Assembly: GCA_028724265.1 (NCBI GenBank)
Contig: JAQYDG010000004.1
Location: 1 to 64,000 of the forward strand
DNA: 64,000 bases
Source: Actinomycetaceae bacterium
Lineage (GTDB): Bacteria > Actinomycetota > Actinomycetes > Actinomycetales > Actinomycetaceae
Direction of reading: 5' to 3'
Positions 37,314 to 47,458 of this stretch are shown here, one piece after another. Made by a program: the position numbers and the translations under genes. Every line of letters starts with the position of its first letter. The first letter of the stretch is position 1. The notes beneath the pieces are model-generated. The model did not search any database. It was given only the letters and a program-made list of their open reading frames with translations, and was not told the DNA's origin.

Positions 37314-38246
37314 CTATACCCGAACATGGTCGCGCAGCTTCGCCAGGGTCGCCTCGCCTATGCCCGACACATCTGAGAGCTGATCAACGGACGCAAACGC
37401 ACCGTTATTCTCCCGCCAGGACACAATCGCCTGAGCAAGCGCAGGACCGATCCCTGGTAATGCTTCGAGATCCTGCGCACTGGCTTCATTGATGTTGACG
37501 AGCTGCTCCGTGCCAGACGAACGTGAACCTTTATTCTGCTCAGGTCGCGGAGCTTCGCCCACAGCGGCGACATGAATATGGTCAGCATCGTGCAGAATCT
37601 CAGCCAAATTCACCGCCTGAGGATCCGCATTCTTCGTCATGCCACCTGCAAGACGTACCACGTCGTCAACGCGCGAATCCTCGGGAAGTGTATAGACACC
37701 AGGCTTTGCAACCTGGCCAGACACGTACACCACCACTGTTCCGTTCTTTGTGCCCGCTGCGCCCTGTGCAGGTGTTTCTGCCGTGGATGAAGTATGTGCC
37801 GAAGCTGGAGTCGTGGCTGTGCCTGACGATGGATTCGTATCCGCCTGAGCCGGCGGATCCTCCCCCACTGCAGCCGACAGTGCGGGTGAACTGACGCCTT
37901 GGGCAGCTCGCTGCCACACGAAGATGCCACACAGCATCACGATGAGCGCGCCGGCAATAAGGGCAAACGCTTTGCGTGAGAGTTTCCAGCGGATACGAGA
38001 TCCTCGATCCATCATCGCGGCAACATCTTCACCAGTTCCAGCTGACAATGCCAAACGCTTGAGGCTCAACTCCCGGGCGGGAGCGGTATCTTTGGCGGGC
38101 ATTGCGTGCGGCTGACGCTCAACGCCCTGAGACGGAAGAGCTTCCACGTCCTCGTTGTTCAACTCAGCATGCCGCTCATTGTGGTCAGCTGGCCACGATG
38201 GAGAGAGGCGCTGTGTCAAACTGTTGAGGCGTGGAGGAGGTCGCAT
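37314..38246 (-). CDS. comEA: ComEA-like DNA-binding competence protein
   Basis: 310 aa. A disordered N-terminal ~85 residues is followed by one membrane segment (near 92-112), an Ala/Thr/Pro linker, an SLBB domain (VVVYVSGQVAKPGVYTLPEDSRV near 172-194) and two helix-hairpin-helix motifs at the end (LEALPGIGPALAQAIVSWR and LSDVSGIGEATLAKLRDH). Binds incoming double-stranded DNA outside the membrane. ATG 38246. Organised as leuS, epimerase, comEA, comEC, holA on one strand. Confidence 0.88.
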   Translation of the reverse strand: MRPPPRLNSLTQRLSPSWPADHNERHAELNNEDVEALPSQGVERQPHAMPAKDTAPARELSLKRLALSAGTGEDVAAMMDRGSRIRWKLSRKAFALIAGALIVMLCGIFVWQRAAQGVSSPALSAAVGEDPPAQADTNPSSGTATTPASAHTSSTAETPAQGAAGTKNGTVVVYVSGQVAKPGVYTLPEDSRVDDVVRLAGGMTKNADPQAVNLAEILHDADHIHVAAVGEAPRPEQNKGSRSSGTEQLVNINEASAQDLEALPGIGPALAQAIVSWRENNGAFASVDQLSDVSGIGEATLAKLRDHVRV

Positions 38247-38390
38247 ATGGCCATTGTCCTGGCAGAGAGAACCGACATCTAACGCTCAGTACACCACTGT
38301 GGACGGTATCGCCCCACGGATACGTTGTGGATCGTTCACGGACTCGGCGCGTCAACGGTGCACCAACTCGGGCTAGTTCGAGCCGCGAAC

Positions 38391-39356
38391 TCAGGCCTCG
38401 AAGCTCAATGTGGCTGTCATCGATCGTTCTTCCCCCGGAGCAAGGCGCAAGCGAGGCACATAGTCGCCCCGATTGAACGCATTTGAGGGTGCCGAGCACG
38501 GCTCTAACGCGATTGACGTGCGTGGCCTGCCGGATACGTCACCAGTAAACACATGTACAAACGGCGCCTCAGTTGGCTCCTGCAATAAGGTCACGCGGGC
38601 AGAGCTCAGCGGATTGCTCACCACCGTCGCCACAACACCTACTGAATCGGGAACCAAATGCGTGAATGCCTGATCGATCTGCTTGGTGCCGATGTAGTCA
38701 AAGCGTGCAGGCTGAGTAATACCTGCGAGTGCAGAATCACCTGGTAGAGGAATGGCATGTGAATCCGTCAGCACTTTGCTGCGCGCCGGAACAGTCAACG
38801 AGTAGTTTGAGATGCCTGACGTTCCGGGAAGCTTCACATACGGATGCCACCCCACGCTCACCGGAGCATCGTCTGCAGCTCGATTCGTTACGGTGATTGT
38901 TGCAGAAATCCGTGACTCACCGTTCGTACCGAGCTCAAGCCCATACATCACGTCAAGATCGAGCATCCACGGATACCCTTCACGCGGTTCGATCGTGCCG
39001 TGGAGAGTCAACACCTCGTCTGAATCATCAGGATCGACGCGTGTAAAGTCAACGTCCCCAGCGAGCCCGCCCCAACCATTCTGATCGCAGATGCCTTCCA
39101 ACACGTGTTCGGTGCCCTCGTAGAAGTACCGTGCATCCTTTATAAGTCCACTCCACGGCGCCATGACCATAGAGCGCGCGTCGAAATGGTTAAGTAATTC
39201 TGTGGCATTCGTGTAGCCATCAATAACCTGATTCCCCTGGCTCGGCTCCCACGAGATGAGCGTGGCTCCATGCAGGGCAATCAGCGCGGTTGCTCCGTTT
39301 GCCAAAGAAATTCGGAATGCCGGTAAACCGTCAAATTCCGCCGCCGAGATATGCAT
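38391..39356 (-). CDS. aldose 1-epimerase / hexose-6-phosphate mutarotase family
   Basis: 321 aa. Galactose-mutarotase-like beta-sandwich. The catalytic His is probably in SVGWHPYVKLPG (near 167-178) and the catalytic Glu in SIALEPCSAPSNAF (near 277-290). WSGLIKDARYFYEG is closer to YeaD-type hexose-6-phosphate mutarotases than to GalM. It is inserted between leuS and comEA, which are normally adjacent in relatives. ATG 39356 with AGGTAGGGA upstream. Confidence 0.78.
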   Translation of the reverse strand: MHISAAEFDGLPAFRISLANGATALIALHGATLISWEPSQGNQVIDGYTNATELLNHFDARSMVMAPWSGLIKDARYFYEGTEHVLEGICDQNGWGGLAGDVDFTRVDPDDSDEVLTLHGTIEPREGYPWMLDLDVMYGLELGTNGESRISATITVTNRAADDAPVSVGWHPYVKLPGTSGISNYSLTVPARSKVLTDSHAIPLPGDSALAGITQPARFDYIGTKQIDQAFTHLVPDSVGVVATVVSNPLSSARVTLLQEPTEAPFVHVFTGDVSGRPRTSIALEPCSAPSNAFNRGDYVPRLRLAPGEERSMTATLSFEA

Positions 39357-39512
39357 CGTCCCTACCTTTTTGTGCTGTTCAATGCCGATACTCTAGCGCA
39401 CTTCACGCACAATAAGACGCAGCGTCCACACCATGTCAAAGCTGTGCGCGCCTCGCCGCAGAGCATGCAGCGCGGCGCAGAGCACAGTACTCAGCGCAGG
39501 GCGTGGCACAAG

Positions 39513-39554
39513 CCTACGGAACGGTACTCACCACCTACGGAACGATATTCACCA
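39513..39554. repeat. 21-base tandem duplication across the leuS stop
   Basis: Two adjacent copies (39513-39533 and 39534-39554) agree at 19 of 21 bases. On the minus strand the upstream copy encodes the end of LeuS and its TAG stop at 39535; the second copy would add VVSTVP before another TAG. Confidence 0.8.
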
Positions 39555-42510
39555 ACTTCGGTGCGCGCACGATCACTTTACGCGGCTGGCCAGAAAGATA
39601 TTTTTGTATCTTCTCGCTGCTGAGAGCCATCGAGGATAGATCCTGTTCCGAAATATCGACGGGCACCTCAGCTCTATCCCGAACCTTCCCCTTCACCTCA
39701 AACACTGCCGTCACCGTATCGTCATGAAGCAACGACTCGTCAGTCACCTGAGGGAAGGGAACACGGGCGAGGGACTCACCATGCCCCAAGCGACTCCACA
39801 ATTCTTCTGCAATATGTGGCGCAACAGGCGAGACCATCAAGACTAAGGTCTCGGCAACAGTGCGAGGAACAGAGCTCAAACTCGTGAGGTGATTATTGAG
39901 GACGATCAATTTCGCAATTGCTGTGTTGATGCGCATCGATTCGTATTCGTGACGAACGTCGCGGATCGTACGCGCAGTGAGCTGCGCTGTTTGATGATCC
40001 GGCGCGTCGTCTGTGACCGTCACATCGCCGGTTTCCTCGTCAACGATATTCCTCCACAAGCGCTGAAGGAAACGCTGAGCACCCACAACGGCGCGCGTCT
40101 CCCACGGGCGCGACACATCCAAGGGGCCCATCGCCATTTCGTACACACGGAATGTATCAGTGCCATAGGTCTCGGCCATCGCATCGGGCGTGACGATATT
40201 CTTCAGGCTCTTGCCCATCTTGCCGTATTCGCGCGTGACCTCCTGCCCATGGAACATGTACACAGGTTCGCCGTCTGAGCCAGGAACTTCCTCAACTTCG
40301 TCTGCCTGAACATATTGCCCACGCGCATCTGTGTATGCGTACGCCTGCACATAGCCCTGATTGAACAGTTTGTGGAACGGTTCCCGGCTCGAAACGAAAC
40401 CGAGATCGTACAGCACCTTGTGCCAGAAGCGAGCATAAAGCAAGTGCAGCACGGCATGCTCTACCCCACCAACATACAGATCGGCACCGCCGGATACATT
40501 ACCGGTTTCTGGCCGCGGCCCCATCCAATATGCTTCGTTAGCTGGGTCAACGAAACGATCCTCATTCGTGGGATCCGTATACCGCAGCTCGTACCAGCAC
40601 GACCCTGCCCAATTGGGCATCGTGTTGAGTTCCCGATGATACGTTTGAAGACCATCCCCCAGATCCAGCTGCACGGTTGCCCACTGCTGAGCTCGCCCCA
40701 GCGGTGGCTCGGGGCTTGAGTCCGCGTCGTCAGGATCGAAAGTGCGAGGTGAATAGTCATCGACATCGGGAAGAGTCACAGGCAGCAACGATTCGGGGAG
40801 GGCATGCATCTGCCCGTCGTCATCCCACACAATAGGGAACGGCTCTCCCCAATACCGTTGACGAGAAAACAACCAATCGCGCAGCCGATACGTGACGGCC
40901 TTTTTGCCGTAATGATGATCCTGAAGCCACGCTATTGCCGCCGCTTTTGCTTCATCCTTCGCCATGCCATTGAGGTTCAAAGACTCGTTTGCGCAATCGA
41001 CTGCCACACCGTCGCCGGTGTAGGCACCCTTCGTCAGATCCCAGCTATATGGATCCTCACGCGGGCCGATCGTGCGAATAACGTCCAGATCATAGACCCG
41101 CGCGAACTCCCAGTCACGATCATCGTGGGCAGGCACCGCCATAATTGCGCCGGTGCCATAGGTGGAAAGAACGTAATCAGCAACAAAGATTGGAATCTGC
41201 GCTCCGTTGACTGGGTTCACGCCCCATAAGCCGGTGAACACACCTGTCTTGGTATGCCCTTCTGCTCCGCGTTCGACTTCCGACTTGCGTGCCGTACTAC
41301 GACGATAGGCTGCCACAGCTTCACGGGGTGTTGCTGCACCCGCTTTCCAGGCCTCGCGTGTGCCATCCGGCCATTGATCGGGCACGAACAGAGCCTGGGC
41401 ATCATCTGAAGCACCGAGACTCGTACCCCCAAGCACGGGATGCTCGGGAGCGATGACCATAAAAGTCGCACCAAAGAGGGTGTCGGGACGGGTGGTATAC
41501 ACTTCCAGCTGTTGGGTGCCGTCGTCCACTGTGACGCCTGAGATCTGAACCCCGTCAGCAAGCCCCTGAACAGGGAAAACCACGTGGGCGCCTTCAGATC
41601 GGCCGATCCAGTTCTTCTGCATTGAACGAACCTTTTCCGGCCAGTCGATCGTGTCCAAATCCTCCACAAGGCGATCCGCATAGGCGGTGATCCGCATCAT
41701 CCATTGACGCATATTACGGCGAAAAACAGGGAAGTTACCGCGCTCAGAGCGTCCGTCTGCCGTCACTTCCTCGTTTGCAAGCACTGTGCCGAGGCCAGGG
41801 CACCAATTGACGGGTGCTTGCGCAGAATATGCCAGGCGGAAACCATTGATCACGTCCTCTTGTTCGACACGGCTCAAGGATGCCCATTCCCGCCCGTCAG
41901 GAACTGGAACTGTTCCATCAGCGAGCTTCTGACGCAGTTCAGAAATAGGACGCGCTGCTCCACGCGCGCTGGAATCCCGGCGCGGCGCATCAGGATCAAA
42001 CCAGGAGTTAAAAATCTGAAGAAAAATCCACTGTGTAAAACGAACGTACTCATCGTCAGTGGTTGCAAAGGATCGCCGTTGCTCATGCGAGAGGCCAAGC
42101 AAATGAAGCTGACGATGCATATTGGCAATGTTCGTCTCCGTCGTCACCCGCGGATGCTGTCCCGTTTGAATGGCGTACTGCTCAGCCGGAAGACCAAACG
42201 CGTCATACCCCATGGTGTACAGCACGTTTTTTCCGAGCATGCGTTGGAACCGGGCAACAGTATCCGTTGCGATGTACCCTAACGGATGCCCCACATGCAG
42301 CCCTTTACCAGATGGATACGGAAACATGTCCATCACAAAGAATTTGTCGGCGGGAAGCTCAGCGTGAGGATCGGACAAATCGCCGGCAGGGTTCAGGGCA
42401 TTGAAAGTCCCGTGTTCATCCCAATAGGCCTGCCACTTGCGTTCAATAGTGTTGGCTAAGCGTGCCGTATACCGGTAGGGCGTTGCTTCTTCAACAGCTG
42501 AATCGCTCAT
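39535..42510 (-). CDS. leuS: leucyl-tRNA synthetase
   Basis: 991 aa, full length for actinobacteria. Class I synthetase charging tRNA-Leu. HIGH-type motif in [16 protein letters not shown] near 68-83; the large CP1 editing domain follows with [18 protein letters not shown]-type loop GKMGKSLKN near 750; anticodon-binding domain at the end. ATG 42510 with GAGGAG about 10 bases upstream. The end of the gene is part of a 21-base tandem duplication. Confidence 0.97.
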   Translation of the reverse strand: MSDSAVEEATPYRYTARLANTIERKWQAYWDEHGTFNALNPAGDLSDPHAELPADKFFVMDMFPYPSGKGLHVGHPLGYIATDTVARFQRMLGKNVLYTMGYDAFGLPAEQYAIQTGQHPRVTTETNIANMHRQLHLLGLSHEQRRSFATTDDEYVRFTQWIFLQIFNSWFDPDAPRRDSSARGAARPISELRQKLADGTVPVPDGREWASLSRVEQEDVINGFRLAYSAQAPVNWCPGLGTVLANEEVTADGRSERGNFPVFRRNMRQWMMRITAYADRLVEDLDTIDWPEKVRSMQKNWIGRSEGAHVVFPVQGLADGVQISGVTVDDGTQQLEVYTTRPDTLFGATFMVIAPEHPVLGGTSLGASDDAQALFVPDQWPDGTREAWKAGAATPREAVAAYRRSTARKSEVERGAEGHTKTGVFTGLWGVNPVNGAQIPIFVADYVLSTYGTGAIMAVPAHDDRDWEFARVYDLDVIRTIGPREDPYSWDLTKGAYTGDGVAVDCANESLNLNGMAKDEAKAAAIAWLQDHHYGKKAVTYRLRDWLFSRQRYWGEPFPIVWDDDGQMHALPESLLPVTLPDVDDYSPRTFDPDDADSSPEPPLGRAQQWATVQLDLGDGLQTYHRELNTMPNWAGSCWYELRYTDPTNEDRFVDPANEAYWMGPRPETGNVSGGADLYVGGVEHAVLHLLYARFWHKVLYDLGFVSSREPFHKLFNQGYVQAYAYTDARGQYVQADEVEEVPGSDGEPVYMFHGQEVTREYGKMGKSLKNIVTPDAMAETYGTDTFRVYEMAMGPLDVSRPWETRAVVGAQRFLQRLWRNIVDEETGDVTVTDDAPDHQTAQLTARTIRDVRHEYESMRINTAIAKLIVLNNHLTSLSSVPRTVAETLVLMVSPVAPHIAEELWSRLGHGESLARVPFPQVTDESLLHDDTVTAVFEVKGKVRDRAEVPVDISEQDLSSMALSSEKIQKYLSGQPRKVIVRAPKLVNIVP

Positions 42511-42623
42511 TACGTTCTGCTCCTCATTGTTCTTCTCGCTGGATTGGCAAGGCGGATGAGCCTAGCTTATCTGCAGCGGGTGATCTCACGGGTTCCACTT
42601 TATCGCGCTTGCACCAGCCTCCC

Positions 42624-42635
42624 TATAATGAATAT
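42624..42635 (+). promoter_or_regulatory. consensus -10 for leaderless HIT-protein mRNA
   Basis: TATAAT, six bases (GAATAT), then ATG 42636. There is no ribosome site. This is the best of the leaderless candidates. Confidence 0.65.
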
Positions 42636-43109
42636 ATGAGCGTATTCACACAGATCATAGAAGGCACCATTCCAGGACGTTTTGCCTATGAAGACGACGT
42701 ATGCGTGGCCTTTGCAACAGTTGAACCCATCACCCCTGGTCATATGCTCGTCGTTCCGCGTCAAGAAGTAGCGAAATACACGGATCTGGACGAACAGACG
42801 TGGGCACATCTGATGACGGTGGCTCAGCGGATCGGCAAGGCTCAGATAGAGGCTTTTTCCGTTCCCCGTTCGATGCTGATCGTCGCAGGCTTGCAGGTAC
42901 CGCACACCCATATCCACGTGATCGCGGCAACGAGCGAGCAGGATATTCTTTTCGCCAATGCGCGCTCGGATGTTCCCGCCTCAGAAATGGACAGTGCAGT
43001 TCAGGCGGTGCGCACGGCACTTGTGAAACTGGGCTTTGGCCAGTATGTTCCCACCTCGATGAACGAACTTGACGAACACCGAAAGAGCGGCCAGCCCCAG
43101 CCTGCGTGA
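42636..43109 (+). CDS. HIT-family nucleotide-binding protein
   Basis: 157 aa from ATG 42636. The histidine triad HTHIHVIA near 89-96 replaces the more usual HxHxHxx with the same spacing. MSVFTQIIEGTIPGRFAYEDD is the family start; ITPGHMLVVPRQEV follows. Family members hydrolyse nucleoside phosphoramidates or AppppA-like compounds. The start is set by a TATAAT hexamer six bases upstream; 58 earlier in-frame codons lack the domain. Single gene divergent from leuS. Confidence 0.9.
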   Translation: MSVFTQIIEGTIPGRFAYEDDVCVAFATVEPITPGHMLVVPRQEVAKYTDLDEQTWAHLMTVAQRIGKAQIEAFSVPRSMLIVAGLQVPHTHIHVIAATSEQDILFANARSDVPASEMDSAVQAVRTALVKLGFGQYVPTSMNELDEHRKSGQPQPA

Positions 43110-43203
43110 GAGCCTCGTGAAGCCTTTGCTTGAGGGCGTCGTGAAGCGATACCGCACGCACCTGAGATCCTGAACAGCCGCCAACGATGGACTTCCGTGC
43201 AGA

Positions 43204-43923
43204 TTACAACACGTAGCTCCAGGAATCCTTAAAGGTGACGACGATAAGACCCACAAGAACAAGGTAGACAATCCCCGTGATCAGCCAGCGATAGCGGGCA
43301 GCAGAGCGTCCGAGCCGAGGCGGTGCAGGAATCCACCCTGACTGTGCCGCCCTGGCCCATACGTTAACGATCAGTGGAATCGTCACGCTCCACACGACAA
43401 GGCAATACGGGCACAAGCTGTGTTCAACATGGAGCGCAGTCCACTGGAACCACACGAGCCACACAGTCGCACCGACCATAGAAAGACTCAACAGTCGCCA
43501 TATCCATACACTCAATGGGGTACGAAAAACGCACACGAGCCCGAGCGCTGTGATGCCAGCAAAAAACATCAGACCCCACAGTGCGTTGGGTATTCCAAAC
43601 AACACGGTGTTGAAGTCTGAGCGAAGAAATGTGGAGCATCCGATCAAAGGATTGATATCACATGCCAGCGCAGCCGACGGGTCTTTGAGCAGTGTGATCT
43701 GGTCGAGCACAAGCCCAAGCGATGCCGCCATACCAACCAGACCCGCGAGAAGCATCACGAGAGAGAGATCCCAGGCAGCGCCGCCTGATCGCTGCCATTC
43801 ACTGGGTTCCATATTTCTCCGTGCAGCAACAGACGCGAGGTATGCCTCAATCTCTTCGTCGCTTGCATTCTCAAAATCTGGCGAGTCTACTGCCAGACGC
43901 ATATGTGCTTTGTGTTCTTTCAT
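43204..43923 (-). CDS. vitamin K epoxide reductase (VKOR) family protein
   Basis: 239 aa. Membrane thiol oxidoreductase that re-oxidises DsbA-like proteins in actinobacteria. Four to five hydrophobic helices; CDINPLIGCSTFL near 88-100 holds the loop cysteines and SLCPYCLVVW near 167-176 the active CxxC. The last helix lies near 215-232. No thioredoxin-like partner is fused or adjacent. ATG 43923. Convergent with the HIT gene. Confidence 0.9.
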   Translation of the reverse strand: MKEHKAHMRLAVDSPDFENASDEEIEAYLASVAARRNMEPSEWQRSGGAAWDLSLVMLLAGLVGMAASLGLVLDQITLLKDPSAALACDINPLIGCSTFLRSDFNTVLFGIPNALWGLMFFAGITALGLVCVFRTPLSVWIWRLLSLSMVGATVWLVWFQWTALHVEHSLCPYCLVVWSVTIPLIVNVWARAAQSGWIPAPPRLGRSAARYRWLITGIVYLVLVGLIVVTFKDSWSYVL

Positions 43924-43993
43924 CGTTTTCCCGCCAATTCGCCCGTGAGTTCGCCTGCTCGGTGGCTACTTACCCTACATGCACGCACTATCC

Positions 43994-44743
43994 TCAACTC
44001 ATCACAACGCCTTCAACATATGCCGCACAATCTTGCCAGTTTTTGACGGCATGCACCGATATTCCCGTGGAGAGAACAGGGTAATCGTTGCCACCTTTCT
44101 CAAGACGGTCACCGATAAAGATCATATCTGCAAGCGGAATCTTCGTATATTGTGCCAGCTGGCGTACCCCGTATGCTTTGTCGATCCCCTGGGCTGTGAC
44201 GTCCACGGACGTACTGCCGCCCGAGGCCACGTCCAGATGCGTCAGCCGCGCTGCCACCGCGTCACGCAAGCGCTCCTTTTTCATCCCGTCAGGATCCCAC
44301 GCTTTTTTGAGCTCAACAGGTGCACGCTGGCCAAGCGCGGAAAAGGTGATCTGAGAACCGCGGTCTTCAATAACCGGCCCGAATGTCTCGGTCTCCCATA
44401 AGCCCAGACGGCGCGCCTCTTCTTCGAGCACTCGAGCAGCCTCTGCACGGTCGGAAGGCGCAAGTTCGTGCTCATAGACCGCGTGCCACGAATGGTCACC
44501 GTACATGTAATACCGCATCCCGGATGTGGGCATCAGATGTAGGTGCTTCAGCTGAGCAACAGACGCCTCAAGATGACCGAGCACCTGCGTTTCAAACTGC
44601 TGGAAACGACCACCAGATATGATGCACACCTGCGCGATATCCAGCAACGCACGCAGCGCTGCCGCCATCCTGGGTGGTAGCGGAGATTTTGACGGCGCGA
44701 GAGTGTCATCCAGGTCGAATACATACATCTGGTACTGTGCCAT
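43994..44743 (-). CDS. HAD-IIB phosphatase, phosphomannomutase-like
   Basis: 249 aa. HAD motif I is VFDLDDTL near 8-15 and motif IV GDRLEKGGNDYP near 215-226. The GGNDYP context resembles eukaryotic-type phosphomannomutases and related sugar phosphatases. Substrate not determinable. ATG 44743 is preferred to the TTG codon just before it. Divergent from deoD. Confidence 0.85.
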   Translation of the reverse strand: MAQYQMYVFDLDDTLAPSKSPLPPRMAAALRALLDIAQVCIISGGRFQQFETQVLGHLEASVAQLKHLHLMPTSGMRYYMYGDHSWHAVYEHELAPSDRAEAARVLEEEARRLGLWETETFGPVIEDRGSQITFSALGQRAPVELKKAWDPDGMKKERLRDAVAARLTHLDVASGGSTSVDVTAQGIDKAYGVRQLAQYTKIPLADMIFIGDRLEKGGNDYPVLSTGISVHAVKNWQDCAAYVEGVVMS

Positions 44744-44810
44744 CAAGTTCGCCTTTCATGGGTTTATTACTACGATTGATGCGTTAGCCTTTTATCTAAA
44801 GGAGATTGAT

Positions 44811-45527
44811 ATGGCAACCCCGCACATCGATGCATCTTACGGCGATTTCGCTCCTGCAGTCCTCATGCCCGGCGATCCACTTCGAGCACAACGTATGGCA
44901 AGTATCCTGATGCCTGACGCTCAGCTGGTCACTCATGTGCGGGGAATCACAGGATTTACTGGCGAGCTGCACGGGAAACCACTCTCAATTATGGCATCTG
45001 GGATGGGACAGCCATCCCTTGCAATCTATGCCACCGAGCTGTTCACTCAATTTGGTGTTCAACGCATCGTGCGAGTGGGTACTGCTGGTTCCCTACGCTT
45101 GGATGTTCACCCCGGTGACGTGGTGATTGCCATGGGAGCCCACACAGATTCTAATTTTAACGATGCGCTTGTTCCTGGGGTCCGCGTGAGCGCTGTCGCC
45201 TCGTACCGACTGCTGAGCTCGGCTGTTGCCGCTGCCGATGAGTCCATGCGCGTATTCGTCGGCACTGTTCACTCCGCCGACCACTTCTATGGAAACCCAG
45301 AAAGCCAAACCGAGGATCTGGCTGCCGTTGGCACCCTTGCGGTCGAGATGGAAACAGCTGCGTTGTACGGACTTGGAGCAAAGTTCGGTAAAGAGGCTCT
45401 GAGCGTGCTCACAATCTCGGATTCCATCGTCAATCCTGAAGAAAACATGGGCGCGCAGGAGCGCGAAACGACGTTCCAGAAGGCTCTGAAGCTGGCAGTC
45501 GCAGCCGCCTTAAGTGACGAGAACTGA
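44811..45527 (+). CDS. deoD: purine-nucleoside phosphorylase (DeoD type)
   Basis: 238 aa, normal for hexameric DeoD. Cleaves purine nucleosides with phosphate. AVLMPGDPLRAQRMA near 15-29 forms the phosphate site, and AVEMETAALYGL near 178-189 holds the ribose-binding Glu and Met. ATG 44811 with AAAGGAGA eight bases upstream is clear. The SAM-riboswitch/metN unit follows about 130 bases later; no strong terminator was seen between them. Confidence 0.94.
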   Translation: MATPHIDASYGDFAPAVLMPGDPLRAQRMASILMPDAQLVTHVRGITGFTGELHGKPLSIMASGMGQPSLAIYATELFTQFGVQRIVRVGTAGSLRLDVHPGDVVIAMGAHTDSNFNDALVPGVRVSAVASYRLLSSAVAAADESMRVFVGTVHSADHFYGNPESQTEDLAAVGTLAVEMETAALYGLGAKFGKEALSVLTISDSIVNPEENMGAQERETTFQKALKLAVAAALSDEN

Positions 45528-45646
45528 TCTCTTTCAAGAACGGATAGCTCGGCCAGGCAGGCGGCCGTTCGTTGTATTCCAGGAGCGTGACCAGATCAAC
45601 AGCGCCAAAACGCCCAGTGGATTTGCGTCAGCAAGGATCCGCTGAA

Positions 45647-45652
45647 TATAGT
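45647..45652 (+). promoter_or_regulatory. metN promoter -10
   Basis: TATAGT with a weak TTGCGT -35 18 bases upstream (45623-45628). Predicted start near 45659, directly at the 5' edge of the SAM aptamer. Confidence 0.5.
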
Positions 45653-45660
45653 TCAACTAA

Positions 45661-45744
45661 ACCATCTCGAGCAGCTGAGAGACGTGGCTCAATGACGCTG
45701 CAGCAACCCCGGAAGGCGGGTGCTTCTGCCACGATCGATGGAGG
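45661..45744 (+). ncRNA. SAM-I-type riboswitch with no visible P4 arm
   Basis: The conserved core is readable: P2 arm GCAGC ... GCTGC around GAGAGACGTGGCTCAATGA, then GCAACC, then a P3 arm (CCCGG ... CGGG) and GGTGC. P1 pairs CCATC near 45662-45666 with GATGG at 45737-45741. Compared with Bacillus SAM-I the P4 hairpin between GGTGC and the 3' P1 strand is almost absent, as in SAM-I/IV-like variants. The 3' P1 strand overlaps the GGAGG of metN, so SAM binding should block translation. It sits before a methionine transporter, as expected. Confidence 0.82.
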
Positions 45745-45749
45745 TCGAC

Positions 45750-46736
45750 GTGATCGAACTACACAACGTACGCAAGGTGTACGAGCGCCGCTCAGCTGAC
45801 CCGGTCAAAGCTCTCGACGGTATTAGCCTGACCGTCCCCGATGGGGTTATTCACGGCATTGTCGGAGAATCGGGCGCAGGAAAATCCACCCTCATTCGCT
45901 GCCTGTCCGCATTAGAGAAACCGACAAGCGGCGAAATCCTGGTGAATGGTCAGAATCTTGCCTCGCTTGCACCACGGCAGCTACGCGAAGCGCGCCGAAC
46001 AATAGGCATGGTATTTCAGGGTGCGAATCTGCTCGATTCACGGACGGCTGCAGGCAACATCGCCTTTCCGCTCCACTTAGCAAAGATGTCACACGAACAC
46101 ATACGTTCCCGCGTCAAAGAAATGCTGCATCTTGTCGGGCTTGACGACCGCGCCCAATCCTATCCATCCCAGTTGTCTGGCGGGCAGAAGCAGCGTGTGG
46201 GTATTGCCCGCGCGATGGCAGACCAGCCTTCTGTCTTGCTGTGTGACGAACCCACCTCCGCGCTAGATTCAGAAACCACAACGCAGATTCTCGAATTGCT
46301 GCGTTCCGTCCGTGATCAGTACGGCGTGACGGTGCTGATCATTACCCACGAGATGAGCGTTGTCCGGCGAATCTGCGACTCCGTCAGTTTGCTCGACCAC
46401 GGATCGATTGTGGCGTCCGGTCAAGTCTCTGACGTTGTGGCAGATGTGGCCTCGCCGCTTTCACGCCAAATCGTTCCGCTCCCCTATCTGCACCCAGACT
46501 TCGTCGCACACAACACGATTGTCGATGTGTCGTTTACTTCAACGCCAGGCGAGCCCACGGGCTCGAGAGTCCTGGCTCTGGCGGCTCGGCACCACGCGGA
46601 TATATCTGCAGGTAGTTTTGAAACACTCGACGATGTGCAGGTCGCACGGCTAGCACTCTCTATTGAGCCAGAAAACGTCGAGGCGGCACTGAGGAGTTTC
46701 CAGGAAGCTCATGTGGATGCGGAGGTTCGTCGATGA
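45750..46736 (+). CDS. metN: methionine ABC transporter ATP-binding protein
   Basis: 328 aa from GTG 45750. Walker A GESGAGKST at 39-47, signature LSGGQKQRVGIARA near 137-150, Walker B VLLCDEPTSALD near 158-169, and a C-terminal NIL domain (after ~250) that senses methionine in the family. The GGAGG ribosome site is five bases upstream and overlaps the SAM riboswitch P1. An ATG at 45738 is in frame but would lie inside the ribosome site. metI overlaps by four bases. Confidence 0.94.
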   Translation: MIELHNVRKVYERRSADPVKALDGISLTVPDGVIHGIVGESGAGKSTLIRCLSALEKPTSGEILVNGQNLASLAPRQLREARRTIGMVFQGANLLDSRTAAGNIAFPLHLAKMSHEHIRSRVKEMLHLVGLDDRAQSYPSQLSGGQKQRVGIARAMADQPSVLLCDEPTSALDSETTTQILELLRSVRDQYGVTVLIITHEMSVVRRICDSVSLLDHGSIVASGQVSDVVADVASPLSRQIVPLPYLHPDFVAHNTIVDVSFTSTPGEPTGSRVLALAARHHADISAGSFETLDDVQVARLALSIEPENVEAALRSFQEAHVDAEVRR

Positions 46737-47458
46737 GTACCCTATCCGCTGCGTGCGCTGCATTGAGTCTTCCGTCTGTCCTTCCCTTTGATGGAACCTG
46801 GTTTTCTAATCCTGTGGTTCAGCAGGAACTGTGGCCGGCAACCCTTGAAACACTGTATATGACGCTCGTTTCCGTCGTCTTCTCGGTGGTGTTCGGGCTG
46901 CTGATCGGGCTGCTGCTCACAGCGACGCGTCCTGACGGTCTTTTCCCGCACGCCGTGCTGTATTCAGTCTTGGGATTTATCGTCAATGTGGGGCGTTCGA
47001 TTCCGTTTGTGATTCTGATGTTTGTGTTGATTCCATTCTCACGGATGGTTGTCGGCACAGCAACAGGATGGCAGGGTGCTTCTGTGCCGTTGACAGTGGC
47101 CGCCATTCCCTATTTCGCCCGACTGGTGGAATCAAACCTGAGTGGCGTGGAATCCGGCAAGGTGGAAGCTGCCGAAATGATGGGCGCTAGCAGAACGCGT
47201 ATCCTCTTCTCCGTCCTCGTCCGTGAGGCACTGCCTACCTTGATACAGTCCACCACGATTCTGACGATTACATTGATTGGATACACCGCCATGGCAGGCA
47301 CTGTTGGCGGCGGCGGCTTGGGTGCCCTTGCTGTCAACTACGGCTATTACCAGTGGATGCCAGACGTCCTCACCATCATCGTGGTGTTGATCGTCGCATT
47401 TGTCGCCATCGTTCAGGTGATGGGCGACATGCTCAGCCGGCTGGTCGATCACCGCTAA
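46733..47458 (+). CDS. metI: methionine ABC transporter permease
   Basis: 241 aa. Five to six membrane helices with the binding-protein-dependent permease loop: EAAEMMGASRTRILFSVLVREALPT near 148-172. GRSIPFVILMFVLIPFSR and GGGGLGALAVNYGYY are MetI-typical. The ATG overlaps the metN stop (ATGA), giving translational coupling. metQ follows only after 394 bases. Confidence 0.94.
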   Translation: MSTLSAACAALSLPSVLPFDGTWFSNPVVQQELWPATLETLYMTLVSVVFSVVFGLLIGLLLTATRPDGLFPHAVLYSVLGFIVNVGRSIPFVILMFVLIPFSRMVVGTATGWQGASVPLTVAAIPYFARLVESNLSGVESGKVEAAEMMGASRTRILFSVLVREALPTLIQSTTILTITLIGYTAMAGTVGGGGLGALAVNYGYYQWMPDVLTIIVVLIVAFVAIVQVMGDMLSRLVDHR

